Shown here: in pieces, positions 35,972-49,264 of the stretch | Position numbering within the stretch: position 1 is the first letter of the stretch | How the letters are laid out: each line of letters starts with the position of its first letter | Source: Ananas comosus | Taxonomy: Eukaryota; Streptophyta; Magnoliopsida; Poales; Bromeliaceae | Direction of reading: 5' to 3' | Length of the DNA: 64,000 nucleotides | NCBI RefSeq assembly: GCF_001540865.1 | Contig: NC_033629.1 | Span: 2,726,144 to 2,790,143 of the forward strand | Made by a program: the position numbers and the translations under genes | The notes under the pieces: generated by a model | Seen by the model: the letters and a program-made list of their open reading frames with translations, nothing else | The model's database searches: none | Told to the model about the DNA's origin: nothing

Positions 35972-36644
35972 AGACTTGGCAATCTCGACCCATATCCGCG
36001 GGTTACCCGCAAATTTACGGGTATGGGTACCAATTTTTTCAACCCAAAAAATTACGGGTAAAACGGGTGGGTACCCATTAAGCTGTGGGCATTTTGGGTA
36101 ACCCGCGAGTACCCACGGGTATCCGCACATATATTTTTTNGGGTTACTTGAGCATGGGTAAAATTTACCCACAAATTTTTGGATAGCCAACATCATTACC
36201 CATACCTACCCGCGGGTGAGCGGGTGGGTATGCTGGTTACCCGCAAATTTTTTTCTTTTTTTCTCTTATATTTTTTAAATGCAAAATACATATATATAAG
36301 TTTTAAAAATATAGCATAACTTATTATTTAAAATATCATAACATACAATAAAAATATTTAAAGTCTTAAAGCTTAAAATTTTCGTAATATAAAAGACGCG
36401 ATAAAAAATTAGAGTTAGAATTTATAGGATGAGTAAATAAAAATATATATATTTTGCATTTAAAAAATATAAGAGAAAAAAAAAATTGCGGGTAACCCGC
36501 ATACCCACCCGCCCACCCGTGGGTGGGTATCGATAATGATGTTGGCTACCAAAAAATTTATGGATAAATTTTATCCATACCCAAATAACCCGTGGGTACA
36601 ATAACCCGCCCGCAGGTTACCAAACCCGCCCGTTTGCCAGGTCT
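35972..36644. mobile_element. Mutator-type non-autonomous element with 10-bp target duplication
   Basis: The left end AGACTTGGCAA and the right end TTGCCAGGTCT are inverted repeats with one mismatch. Exact attagagagt repeats flank it (35962-35971 and 36645-36654). The interior is a long inverted repeat of gggtaacccgc and 'gggtgggtaccc' phrases around an AT-rich centre. One N lies at 36140. No transposase is present. Confidence 0.78.
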
Positions 36645-36744
36645 ATTAGAGAGTGATTGAAGGATATATAAGAGTGATTAATCTACTCATGCAACTAAGT
36701 AATTGCTTGCAACATCCTTTGCTTTTATTTTTATTACGAAATTG

Positions 36745-37237
36745 TTTTCAATGATGCGGCTTCCAAATCGACGATCGGCTTCGTTAGGCTTGATCTACAT
36801 TGTTGAAAGTATTTGGAAACTAAATTTCATAACTTTTCGGCCTCATGTACCTATCAAACGAGTGATTTAAAAATGAACGGTTGAAAATAAAAATTTCATA
36901 AAAAATGATAATAAAAGACTTGAATTTAAAATTAAAGATACTGATCTTACTCTAAATAGTGAAAAAAAAATTTTATAAAAAATTCATCAGATTTGGATTG
37001 TTTTACACCATTGAATTTACAAACGCATCACATCTACCATTAAAATTGTCAATTTTGGGACCTTTTGATCACTAGCCAAATAATGTAGAACAATAATGAA
37101 ATTTAGTTTTCAAATACTTTTAATAGTGTAGATCAAATCTAACGGAGCTGATCGTCGATTTAGAAGTCACATCATTGAAAACAATTTGGTAGTATGAAGG
37201 CCTGATCCGTACTACCGATAGTATACCAGTTTAGCTC
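36745..37237. mobile_element. Palindrome-ended fold-back element, copy 2
   Basis: It begins in the inner left arm (attgttttcaatgatgcgg) and ends with 'ttgaaaacaatttggtagtatgaagg' and 'ccgtactaccgatagtatacc'. The left outer palindrome is missing and the right one is mutated. The interior matches the copy at 27837. Confidence 0.7.
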
Positions 37238-37429
37238 AAAAAATATTATATTTTTTTATTAATAACATGATGTAGTATTGATTATAATAATTCAGCTGCA
37301 ATATAATTTATGCCATACCACTAGCTAGAAAACAGAGGAGATCTTTTTACATCTATTTTCTTACTTCTCTTTGGCTCAATTGTATCGAACCCCACTATAC
37401 ATGAGCATTTAGTGATCAAAAGTTAATAA

Positions 37430-38011
37430 TAAATACTATTCCAATAATATTATTGGTAGTATTCTAGCTCCATGAGTAGAGTTCCTACACTTTCAGAAAT
37501 ATAAGGGAATTGGTTTTTTCAACTTTTTTGGCTCTTGGCTTTTTGATCATTTTTTATCTTTAGATTAATATTGTTATTCTAAGGGAACTACTCAATACTA
37601 TAATAAAATATATTTTAGGCGACGCTTTTTAGACCATTATGTTCTAGCATTTTTAATATTTAGTATGCGCCGACACTATAATTAAATATATTTTTATCAA
37701 ATACTCATAAAAAATTTTCGACCCTATATTAAAGTGTCGGTATATTCATCCCGATATATTTACTTAACGACTTTTTGTTCAACACTTTTATAAACGTCGG
37801 GTTATTTTTGTTGACGTTTTAAAATATCACTAGTTATTGTTTAAAGTATCCTTAAGTGTAAGATTTATTGTAGTGCAATCTTAGGAGACCACTCAACTCT
37901 AAGGTGGACCACTATCATCCAAATCCTATAAATTTTTATCCAAGGGTCAAAAAGTCAGAAGCATTAACTCCTTTATATTTTCGATAATATAGTAGCTCCA
38001 CACACACACAC

Positions 38012-38047
<36 letters not shown>

Positions 38048-40300
38048 CATATGTAGGCTAGAGATACTTGTAAAGTATCTATGGGGTGATAACATTAATG
38101 ATGTTTTAGGCTCTGGTGGAGAGATTGAGGTTGAACTGATAGTGGACTGGTGTGAGTACGTGGTGGAGGTGGAATAGTGTTTAATCAAAAGGTATTAATA
38201 ATGCAAAAAATAGATCAATGCTTAAAACCTAATAGCACGCATGCATGGTACGACTTCTATCGTACAACCGTATCATAGTCAATTCTATATATATATATAT
38301 GTGCAGCTATTATACTTTTATGAGTACGATCATCCTTCACGTACTCAAAAGTTATTTCGAATGATAATAGAGTTTTTGAAATCGACGATTCATACCGCTA
38401 AACGTTATCTTAGAGCATTTAAAATTAACTTTTAGAAATAAATTTTATAATTTTTTGAATTATTATTTACTTTCCGATAAAAAATCTCATTATTTTTTTG
38501 GAAAAATAAATCTCAAAATTGAAATAAGTTTTGGCGGTTGCTAAATGCTTAAATTAACTGTTGGTAATTGCAGCACTCTTTTAGGTTATAGCAACACTCT
38601 TTAACTGTCACTAATACCTAGCGACCACCATATGCACAAATTATAATAAGTGTCGATAATTTTAGCTAGCAGCACTTTTTGACATGTACCTATATTTAAA
38701 AGTGTTGCTATAGATCGTTTTGGTGTAGTGTATTCCAATATTACTGGTAATTCTAGCTCTATGAGTAGAGTTCTACACTTCCAGAAATATAAGGAGTTGG
38801 TTTTTTCAACCTTCTTGGCTCTTGGCTATTTTATCATTATTTATCTTTGAATTAATATTATTATCCTAAGGAGACTACTCAATACTATATAATATATTTT
38901 AGGCGACGTTTTAGACCATTATGTTCTAGCATTTTTAATATTTGGTATGCGCCGACACTATAATTAAACATTACCAATAAATATATTTTTATCAAATATT
39001 CATAAAAAATTTTCTGACCCTGTATTAGTGATCGAACTATTCATTCATCCGATCTATTTACTTGAAGCGACTTTTTGTTTCACACCTTTATTATCGGGGT
39101 TATTTTGTTGACGTTTTAAAATATCATAGTTATTTGTTATAACAGTAACATTAATATATCCAGAATTATTGGTATGTGCAATCCTTGGAACCTACTCAAG
39201 ACTCTAAGGTGACCAATATCATGCCAAATCCATCCACCAGAATCCTTTTGACAGCCAAGCCCGGGGGCGTGCGATCCAAATCGAAACATTCACAACACCT
39301 CGGGCTATTAACCTCCTCTAAGTAGTTTCGCCGGATAATTAGCATAGCAGCCCCGCAGCAGCCCACGCCACACACGAGCTCACTTCCGCGCTTATATTAT
39401 ATTATATAGTGCTATATACTATACTATAAAGTCAAATGTAGTCACTATATACCATAATGCTTATAACTCCACATCGCAGTAGTATATACTAGCGTTAGCA
39501 CCCGTATGTATAGTATATATATATATAGATGTATATATAATGTATATATATGTATATTATGTAATATATATGATATGTTACTCAGAATATATGTAATGTG
39601 TATATCAGTATAAGCTGTATAGCTATATACTGTATCACTATCATATATATAATGTATATATATATATATATAGTATATATATATATATTATATATATATA
39701 TATATAATATATATTATATGCAGGCTATTATACTCTTATATACGATATCTTCGTACTCAAAAGTTATTTCCGATGATATATAGAGCTTTTGAATCGACGA
39801 TTCATACCGCTAAACGTTATCTAGAGCATTTAAAATTAACTTTTAGAAATCAAATTTTATAATTTTTTGACATTATTTACTTTACGATAAAAAAATCTCA
39901 AATTTTTTTTTGAGAAAAATAAATCTCAAAATTGATAATTTTTAACGGCCGGTATAGAATGCTTGCTAGTTAACGGTGTAAAAGAATCGGAATCGGTTGA
40001 ATTTTTGATAGAAAATTCTATTCGCTATCTAGATAAAGATCAATAATTCCGATTTTAAATTGAAGGCTCCGATCATCCATTTTTAAGATGTCGTTTGATT
40101 TTAACCATTCATTCTATGACCATTTGATGGACTTTATTATGATTTCGAATAATTACGAAATTTATTTTTTAAAAGTTTTAAATACTCTGGATCATATTTA
40201 ACAGAATGGATCGTCGATTCGAAAGCTCTATCATTAATTAAAAATAACTTATGAATATAAAAGACTCTATACGCATAAGAGTACAGTAGTTCTACTCTCT
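37430..40300. repeat. Diverged direct duplication of about 1.3 kb between ELIP and the first reductase gene
   Basis: Unit A (about 37430-38600) and unit B (about 38740-39960) share an ordered set of phrases: agctc.atgagtagagtt, aatataag.gagttggttttttcaac, 'ccattatgttctagcatttt', 'tatgcgccgacactataatta', 'ttaaaatatca', and then a fold-back element start 'aaatcgacgattcataccgc'. Unit B has many single-base losses and a GC-rich stretch at 39255-39395 with no partner. The 3' end of unit B (39720-40295) is a palindrome-type fold-back element. Several TA microsatellites are inside. There is no gene. Confidence 0.65.
39720..40295. mobile_element. Fold-back element with ggctattatactcttat ends
   Basis: The left end ggctattatactcttat ... 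actcaaaagttattt is inverted at the right end (aaaataacttatgaatataa, actctatacgcataagagtac). The inner arms 'gagcttttgaatcgacgattc' and 'ggatcgtcgattcgaaagctc' place it with the palindrome-type family. A half copy is at about 38303-38560. Confidence 0.6.
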
Positions 40301-40556
40301 CTCTCCATACAATTTCATAAAGCAAGAAGCACTTTATTAATGCAAAAGTACGCAAAACACAGTATAAGACAAGTTACAACAATAGGACTATATATAAGTT
40401 TCCATCTGCGAATTTATCATAGAGGCAAACATAGTGCAAGACACAAGCTACAACAACATGAGCATATATGAAGTCTCTTTCTGCTAATTTATCATATTCT
40501 ATCATAGTATTCAAGCAAACAGTAGGATCTTATCAAGCAATCGCAAAACCCTTATG

Positions 40557-43405
<2,849 letters not shown>

Positions 43406-43560
43406 TTCTCTACTTCTCTACTCTACACTATTTGCTATATATGTAATGTATACTCTCTCTCTTTTGCTATATATAGATATAATATGTTTTGAGTAAGGGT
43501 TATGGTTTGGGGGAGTAATGGTGGTGGTGACGTCACGGCTTGGCTCATGCATTAATATAA

Positions 43561-43611
<51 letters not shown>

Positions 43612-43649
43612 TTATTATGTACTAGTGGGCGCAGCGAAATAATAAACGA
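43406..43649 (-). promoter_or_regulatory. Upstream region of reductase copy A, with a TA microsatellite
   Basis: CT-rich sequence (43450-43465) is followed by a long TA run at about 43557-43609. Core promoter motifs cannot be picked out from the many TATA-like strings. Confidence 0.35.
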
Positions 43650-43866
43650 ATAGATCTATGAATTGGAGATGCTGTGGGAGTATCTACGGCATCTAAATTA
43701 TCAACAGACTCTCGAAGAATATTGAAGATTTGCCCAAGAGTAGCTCTGCTGACCGGAACACTTATTAGAGGATCTCCCGTGTCAATCACTTCATTCCTCT
43801 CGTTCAGCCCATCTGTAGCACTCATAGCTACAGCTCTAACTCGATTATTTTTTAATAATTATTGTA
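43650..43866 (-). pseudogene. Plastid atpB fragment inserted in the nucleus (NUPT)
   Basis: Read on the minus strand, this gives a degraded piece of the chloroplast ATP synthase beta subunit: AMSATDGL, then [33 protein letters not shown] and [14 protein letters not shown]. Conserved glycines of the family are replaced, and there are compensating small indels, yet the frame stays open over about 65 codons. The plastid type fits much better than the mitochondrial beta subunit. Similarity stops abruptly at both ends. It is too short and too diverged to be functional. Confidence 0.78.
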
Positions 43867-44449
43867 ATATAAAAGTTCCATTTCATTGGTGAACGGTGGT
43901 TAATTTTTAATATTAATTTTTTTAAAAAAAATTCTACTTTTAGATAAAGATTATTGTTGTTGGATAGAGATAAAAAATGAACATATAATCATAAATTGGG
44001 ACTTCGCAATAAGGCGGGGTTTGGAAACTCCCCATTTTAAATTTTTTCCAAATATAAAAACTGTAATAAAACAGTCATCTAAAAGTGTAAAACCTAAATG
44101 CTTCTTCTTTATTTTTTTTAACAGAAACACAAAATATTATAATTAATTAACTCTTGGAAGTTGAAACGGGTACATTCAGGTTACACTTAAAACGGGACGG
44201 ATCGTGGGCGAAAGGGGACTTAAAACACAGCGGTTGTTTTATTTTTTATCAGATCGGAATGGATTTTGAATTGATTAATTTTATCCTATTCTTTTTATTC
44301 TTACTTTTCACTTTATTCAGAATGAATCAGAACAAAAATAAATTTTAATAAAATTTTCAACGAACCGGAACAAATCAAAAAGAAAAAAAAAAAATCTCCG
44401 ACTCCCGAGTCATTTACTTGAACCGCTTGATTCATAGCGGTTCACACTT
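43867..44449. other. AT-rich intergenic stretch
   Basis: No gene or clear repeat boundary is visible. A short phrase at about 44160-44345 (ttacacttaaaacggg ... gaatgaatcagaacaaa) resembles sequence near 14520-14660, so it may be an old dispersed repeat. Confidence 0.45.
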
Positions 44450-45420
44450 TGACTAGTGGGACCCATTTCCACCAATGAGCTCACTGCTGAAGTAATACTC
44501 CCCTTGCCTTGACAAGTGGGAACTAGAAATGTCAATAGGTATGGATATTCGAAATTTTATCCGAATCCGAATTCGAATCCAAATAAAACGGATATATCCG
44601 ATGGATATGGATATGGATATAGATTCGGATATGGATATCAAAATAAAAATCCGACGGATATGAATTCGGATATGGATTTTGATTGTACCCGACCCGACCC
44701 CGAACCCGACCCGAACCCAAATTTATTTTGTATTATATAAAATATATATATATATATAAATTTGATGGTATATTTGAATTTGTATTCTAAAAATTTAGAT
44801 TTAATATAATATATTTTGAAATATTGAAAAAAGAAATAATTGTTTCGGATTCAAATTTTCGGGTTTGGGTTCGGGTTCGGATTTCGAATTTTTTGTCAGG
44901 TTCGGATTTGGATATGGATTTTTAAAATCCGTCGGGTTCAGATTCAGGTTCGGGTCTCGAGTTGACATCTCTAGTGGGACCCACTTCCACGAGTGAGCTC
45001 ACTGCTCAAGTAATGCTCCCTTTCCCTAATTTAGGATCATCTAGGTTCGCAAATAATACGAATACCCGGAATTTTATTCAAATCCGAATTTAAAAGAAAT
45101 AGATTTATTTGATGTTAAATAAATATGATTTCGGATATGTATATTAAAAACAAAAACACGGTAGATATGGCTTCATATATGAATTTTGACTGTACCCGAC
45201 CTGAATCCGAATTTATTTTATATTTTATATAATATATGTATATAAAAATTTGATATTATATTTGAATTTGTATTTAAAAAGTTTAGATTTAATATAATAT
45301 ATTTTAAAATATTGAACAGAGAAATAATTATTTTGGGTTCAAATTTTCGGATTCGAGTCCGGCCGGGTTCGGATTCGGATTTTTTTAAAAGTCCGTTCCG
45401 AATCTGATCCGTTGACATCC
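44450..45420. repeat. Tandem pair of (c)ggatatggat-rich MITEs with duplicated flank
   Basis: The phrases agtgggaccca, ttccac.a.tgagctcactgct and aagtaat.ctccc occur at about 44454-44512 and again at 44972-45027. Each copy is followed by an element rich in tccgaatccg and cgggttcggattc whose ends read tgtcaa and ttgacatc. The first element (about 44525-44970) has near-identical 9-bp flanks (agtgggaac/agtgggacc), as expected for a Mutator-type MITE. A 3' fragment of the family is at about 53690-53825. Confidence 0.6.
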
Positions 45421-45545
45421 CTACCGATCATCTAATTGCCATTGCGAGGTGATTGTGTTGTATACATACAATAAAAAATAAGATAAAACAAACAAATTTT
45501 AACTTTTATATGCTCCCGTCTCGAATTTTTTTATTTAATAGTATT

Positions 45546-45765
45546 AAATATTTCGAGTTCGGCTACTATGCTATCAATAACATCAAGCACTTTGTGCTAT
45601 TAAGTTTTCCACTGTTAAATCTATTTCTTTGACGTTTTCCAACCGCTGTTAAATCGTACTATTCAATCAACCACCCACTCAACCTTAGTAGATCACTATT
45701 ATCTGAACCGTTCATCTCTTAATCTAAGAGCCGAAAACCTAATAGCAAAAATGACTTGGTGTTAT
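45546..45765. mobile_element. Fold-back MITE related to the element at 27586
   Basis: It shares the start ttcggctactatgct and the interior 'attcaatcaaccacccactcaacc' with the element at 27586-27828. The end 'gagccgaaaacctaatagc' mirrors the left arm 'gctattaagttttcc'. Confidence 0.6.
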
Positions 45766-45769
45766 TAGG

Positions 45770-46465
45770 ACTTGGTTTGGTTCGGGTATAAGCAAGAACT
45801 AGTTATACCGGGGATAGATACAAATATGGGTTTTCGTAGGAATAAGGGTATTTTTTTTTGTTTGGATAACAATATGAGTATAAGCTGGAACTAGAAAAAT
45901 TATGTTTGGATGAAAATGTAAGTATAAGGTGGAATAGTTGGTAGTTATAAATAGAAAATAATGATATTAACCCTATAATTATTTTAAATTTTTAAACTGA
46001 AAATTTTAAATTGAAAATTTTAACTTTTAAATTATAAATTTTGAAATTAGATTTAAAATTTTAATTTTCAAAATTTTAATTTTAAATATCTGATTTTAAA
46101 TTTAAGACCAAATTTAAATTTGAATGATAGATGAAAAATATCAATTAAAATTTAAAACTAAAAATATCATGATTCAAAATTTAAATTTAAAATCAAATTA
46201 AAATTTAATTTTATATTATTAATTTAAAATTATAATATTAATTTTAGAAATTTAACTTTAAAATAAATCTCTTGCTTCTCGTCTCTCTCACTCTCGTCTC
46301 TCTTGTACGGCGGGTGCGAACAAATTTGTTCCCCCTGGGTGGGAAACCGTGTTCACCTACCAAAAATCTAGGCCGAGCCATGCCGCGGTCTTGGGACAAG
46401 TAGCGGGCGGATAACCCTTTAACCCCCCCCCCCCCCCCTCTTATATCCAATCCAAACACTACCTA
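45770..46465. mobile_element. Tourist-like MITE, long relative of the element at 3584
   Basis: The left end ggtttggttcgggtataagc ... aactagttataccgggg is the reverse complement of the right end of the element at 3584-3833. The right end atatccaatccaaacactacc mirrors it. The interior is AT-only (45960-46260), followed by a run of about 15 C at 46424-46438. The flanking trinucleotide could not be fixed. Confidence 0.55.
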
Positions 46466-46639
46466 ATAGTGTAGTAACCTAGTTAAAATGTTCCTCAACA
46501 TCGAATATATCGATTTTCATAAAAAATTCACTAATTTTGTATTTTTATAAAATAAGTTATTATTTTTGCTGATTTGATTTGAATTTTTATACTCCTGTGC
46601 TAAGCAGTAAAGATGATGCCCAAATCTATATAATAATTT

Positions 46640-47190
46640 TGGCTTCTTATTAGGACTATATAGTTTAAAGTGTATGAATTTAGCATCTTGTGGTTTTACA
46701 CTTTCTCACTTTAGTACCCTATGGTTTAAAGTGTATCAATTTAGTACCCTGTGATTTCATTTTTCTTTTTTCGTCGGCTCTTCTGTTAATATTTCGTTAA
46801 ATTATATACAAAAAACTTCAGATACTCTATCTAGGTTTATCGAATATTTACTTTAGTACCGTTTAGTTTGAACTTTGTCACTGATTTTTTTTTTCCTCCG
46901 TTAATATTTCGTTAAATTATATACCAAAAATTTCAGATACCTTATCTAGATTTATTCATTTTAGTACCCTTTAATTTTAATTTTGTCATTGATTTAGCGA
47001 AAAAATTAGTAAAATGGATAATAAAAAAAGAAAATGAAACCATAAGGTACTAACTTAATACACTTTAAACCACAGGATAGTAAAGTAAAAAAGTGCGAAA
47101 CTATATGGGCTAACTTAATACACTGTAAATCAGAGGGTACTAAAGTGAGAAAGTGTGAAACCACATGGGTTATTTGAAGTTTACCCTATT
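46640..47190. mobile_element. Mutator-type fold-back MITE, composite copy
   Basis: Family phrases (actttctcactttagtacc, gtgtatcaatttagtaccc, and the inverted 'gtactaaagtgagaaagtg') are present. Part of the left arm is repeated ('ttaatatttcgttaaattatata' occurs at about 46787 and 46904). It ends 'tatttgaagtttaccct'. Confidence 0.65.
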
Positions 47191-47654
47191 AGGAATGTAG
47201 CATATGACATTAATGTTAGAAAAAAAGTGATTAATCAAATAATTATGCTCACCTTATTGGTCAAATTTTCTAATCGGAAAAGCAATTTTTATCTATTTAG
47301 GAGTTGTTTGGTTTCTAAAAAAGTAAAAAAAATAATTTTTAGATGCATGTTATTTTAAGAAAAGATTAACTTTTTTTAAATTTTTTCTAAATTTTATTAA
47401 AAAATAATATTTTCGTTTTTCTTAGAATCAAACAGTGGGATAACTGAAAAGAACATTTTAGGAAAAGTTGTTTTTGGAAAAAATTATTTTTTTTAGATTT
47501 TATGGAAATGTATTATTTTTCATTTTCTTTTCGTCAAAAAATAAAAATTATGGAAAAGATGTTTTTCCATATAAACTTTGGCCAATTTGCATAAAAAATT
47601 TACTAATTTTGAGCTTTTATAAAAGTAGGCCAACTTTTTTGTTTTTGCGTTTGT
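47191..47654. other. AT-rich stretch with a possible decayed MITE
   Basis: The phrases aggagttgtttggtttct (47301) and 'aatcaaacagtgggataac' (47426) are inverted relatives of the gtttggt-type MITE ends. No gene is visible. Confidence 0.4.
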
Positions 47655-48030
47655 GATCAAAAGTTCTCAAAATTAACAATTTTAATGGTAGATGTGATGC
47701 GTTTGTGAATTTAACGGTGTAAAACAATTCAAATCTGATGAAATTTTTATAGAAAATTTTTTTCACTATTTAGAGTAAGATCAGTACATCTGATATTAAA
47801 TTCAAGTCTTTTATTATCATTTTTTATAAGATTTTTATTTTTAGCCGTTTATTTTTAGAATACTCACTTGATAGGCAAATGATGCCGAAAAATTATGAAA
47901 TTTAGTTTTCAAATACTTTTAATAGTGTAGATCAAGTCTAACGGAGCCGATCGTCGATTTGGAAGCTGCATCATTAAAAACAACTTGGTAGCACGGAGGC
48001 TTTCTTGCTACCGATAGTATACCAATCTAA
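47655..48030. mobile_element. Palindrome-ended fold-back element, right half
   Basis: From 'caattttaatggtagatgtg' it follows the family to 'gatcgtcgatttggaagctgc', 'caacttggtagcacggaggc' and the terminus ctaccgatagtatacc. The left half is missing, and a TA microsatellite (48038-48100) follows the right end. Confidence 0.7.
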
Positions 48031-48037
48031 CTATCTA

Positions 48038-48099
<62 letters not shown>

Positions 48100-48104
<5 letters not shown>

Positions 48105-48513
48105 TTCATAAAGGTCCCTGCAAATATAGTGAATTGCAGATATATATTCCTATAAAGTTTAACTTTCATATGTTGTCCCAGTGAAAGTCCCGATGTTTTC
48201 AAATATATATTCTTGCCGTTAGGATCCATTAGAAAACATTAGTTAACCATGGTAAAATTCTTAACACTAGTTAGTTAATGAGGTGAATAAAACTGTTTAC
48301 CCTTCTTCAATTAACATTAGGACTTTTGGATGGACATATTTATGATGACAAAAAGATTATTTCGCTTATAAAATAAACAGTGCTTTAACGGTAACAAACC
48401 AGAAGGACATATGTGAAAATATTAGGACTTTTGTAGGGACAACATTTAAAGTTGAGCTTTGTAGGGATATATTTATAATTCACTATATTTGCAGGGACCT
48501 GTATGAAATTAAC
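48100..48513. mobile_element. Fold-back MITE, gggttaatt family, well-preserved copy
   Basis: The left end ttaatttcataaaggtccctgc and the right end gcagggacctgtatgaaattaaccc are inverted repeats. Inner arms 'gtgaattgcagatatatattcc' and 'gggatatatttataattcac' continue the match. It sits in or beside a TA microsatellite. Confidence 0.7.
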
Positions 48514-49264
48514 CCTATATATATACACATAGAGAGAGAGAGTTGAAATAGAATGTTATTAGTAGCAAACGGACTCCGTTGTTATCCATTTGTTTTCGAT
48601 GATGGAGCCTCCAAATCGACGATTGGCACCATTGAACATGATCTAATACCACTGTAAGTATCTAGAAACCAAATTTGATGCTTTGCCTATGGCGGCGGTG
48701 AGGCCTACGACGGCAACGGCGTTGAAGGTGAGGTCCTCAGCCACGACAAAGACAAGGGATACCGCACGATCAACGACGAAGGTGAGGGGAGAGAAGAAGA
48801 AGATAGCTTTTCATAGGAATAAACTTATAAGGTGATCATTTCACATATCCACATTTAAAAACTATCCGTGGTAAAAAACAACAAGGATAAATATAAACGT
48901 ACCAGAACTTTTAAAAGGATGTATTTACAAATCATAAAATTTTCAAAGAAATAAATCCGATTGGTTAAACTTTGAAAGAATTTATCTGCTATTCAACATA
49001 TTTGTAAAGAATCGTATGAAATTACGCTAAAAAACAACAAGAAGCTCTAAGCAGGCCATTGCAATGATTTGATCAATTTCATAAATAAAGAAGCACTTTA
49101 ATCATTTCTCATAATCCACAAATTTAGTACAACAGAACTTTCAACAGAGGATCATAAACGCCCTTTCTGCCAATCTATTATACTTTTTAGCGTCGTAAAG
49201 AAAGTTGTAGAACAATATCAATCAAGCAAAGAGCGCTTGGCGATCGCAAGGCAATTCGAAGGTC
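48514..49264. other. Intergenic debris downstream of reductase copy B
   Basis: This contains a fragment of the fold-back family (gatggagcctccaaatcgacg at about 48601). A short GC-rich patch at 48689-48800 gives only a 48-codon frame with no resemblance to known proteins. Another gggttaatt-family remnant is at about 48840-49030. Confidence 0.45.

Noticed and set aside
48689..48832. 48-codon ATG frame in a GC-rich patch
   Set aside because: It is Thr/Lys/Arg-rich with no resemblance to known proteins, and it lies among transposon fragments.
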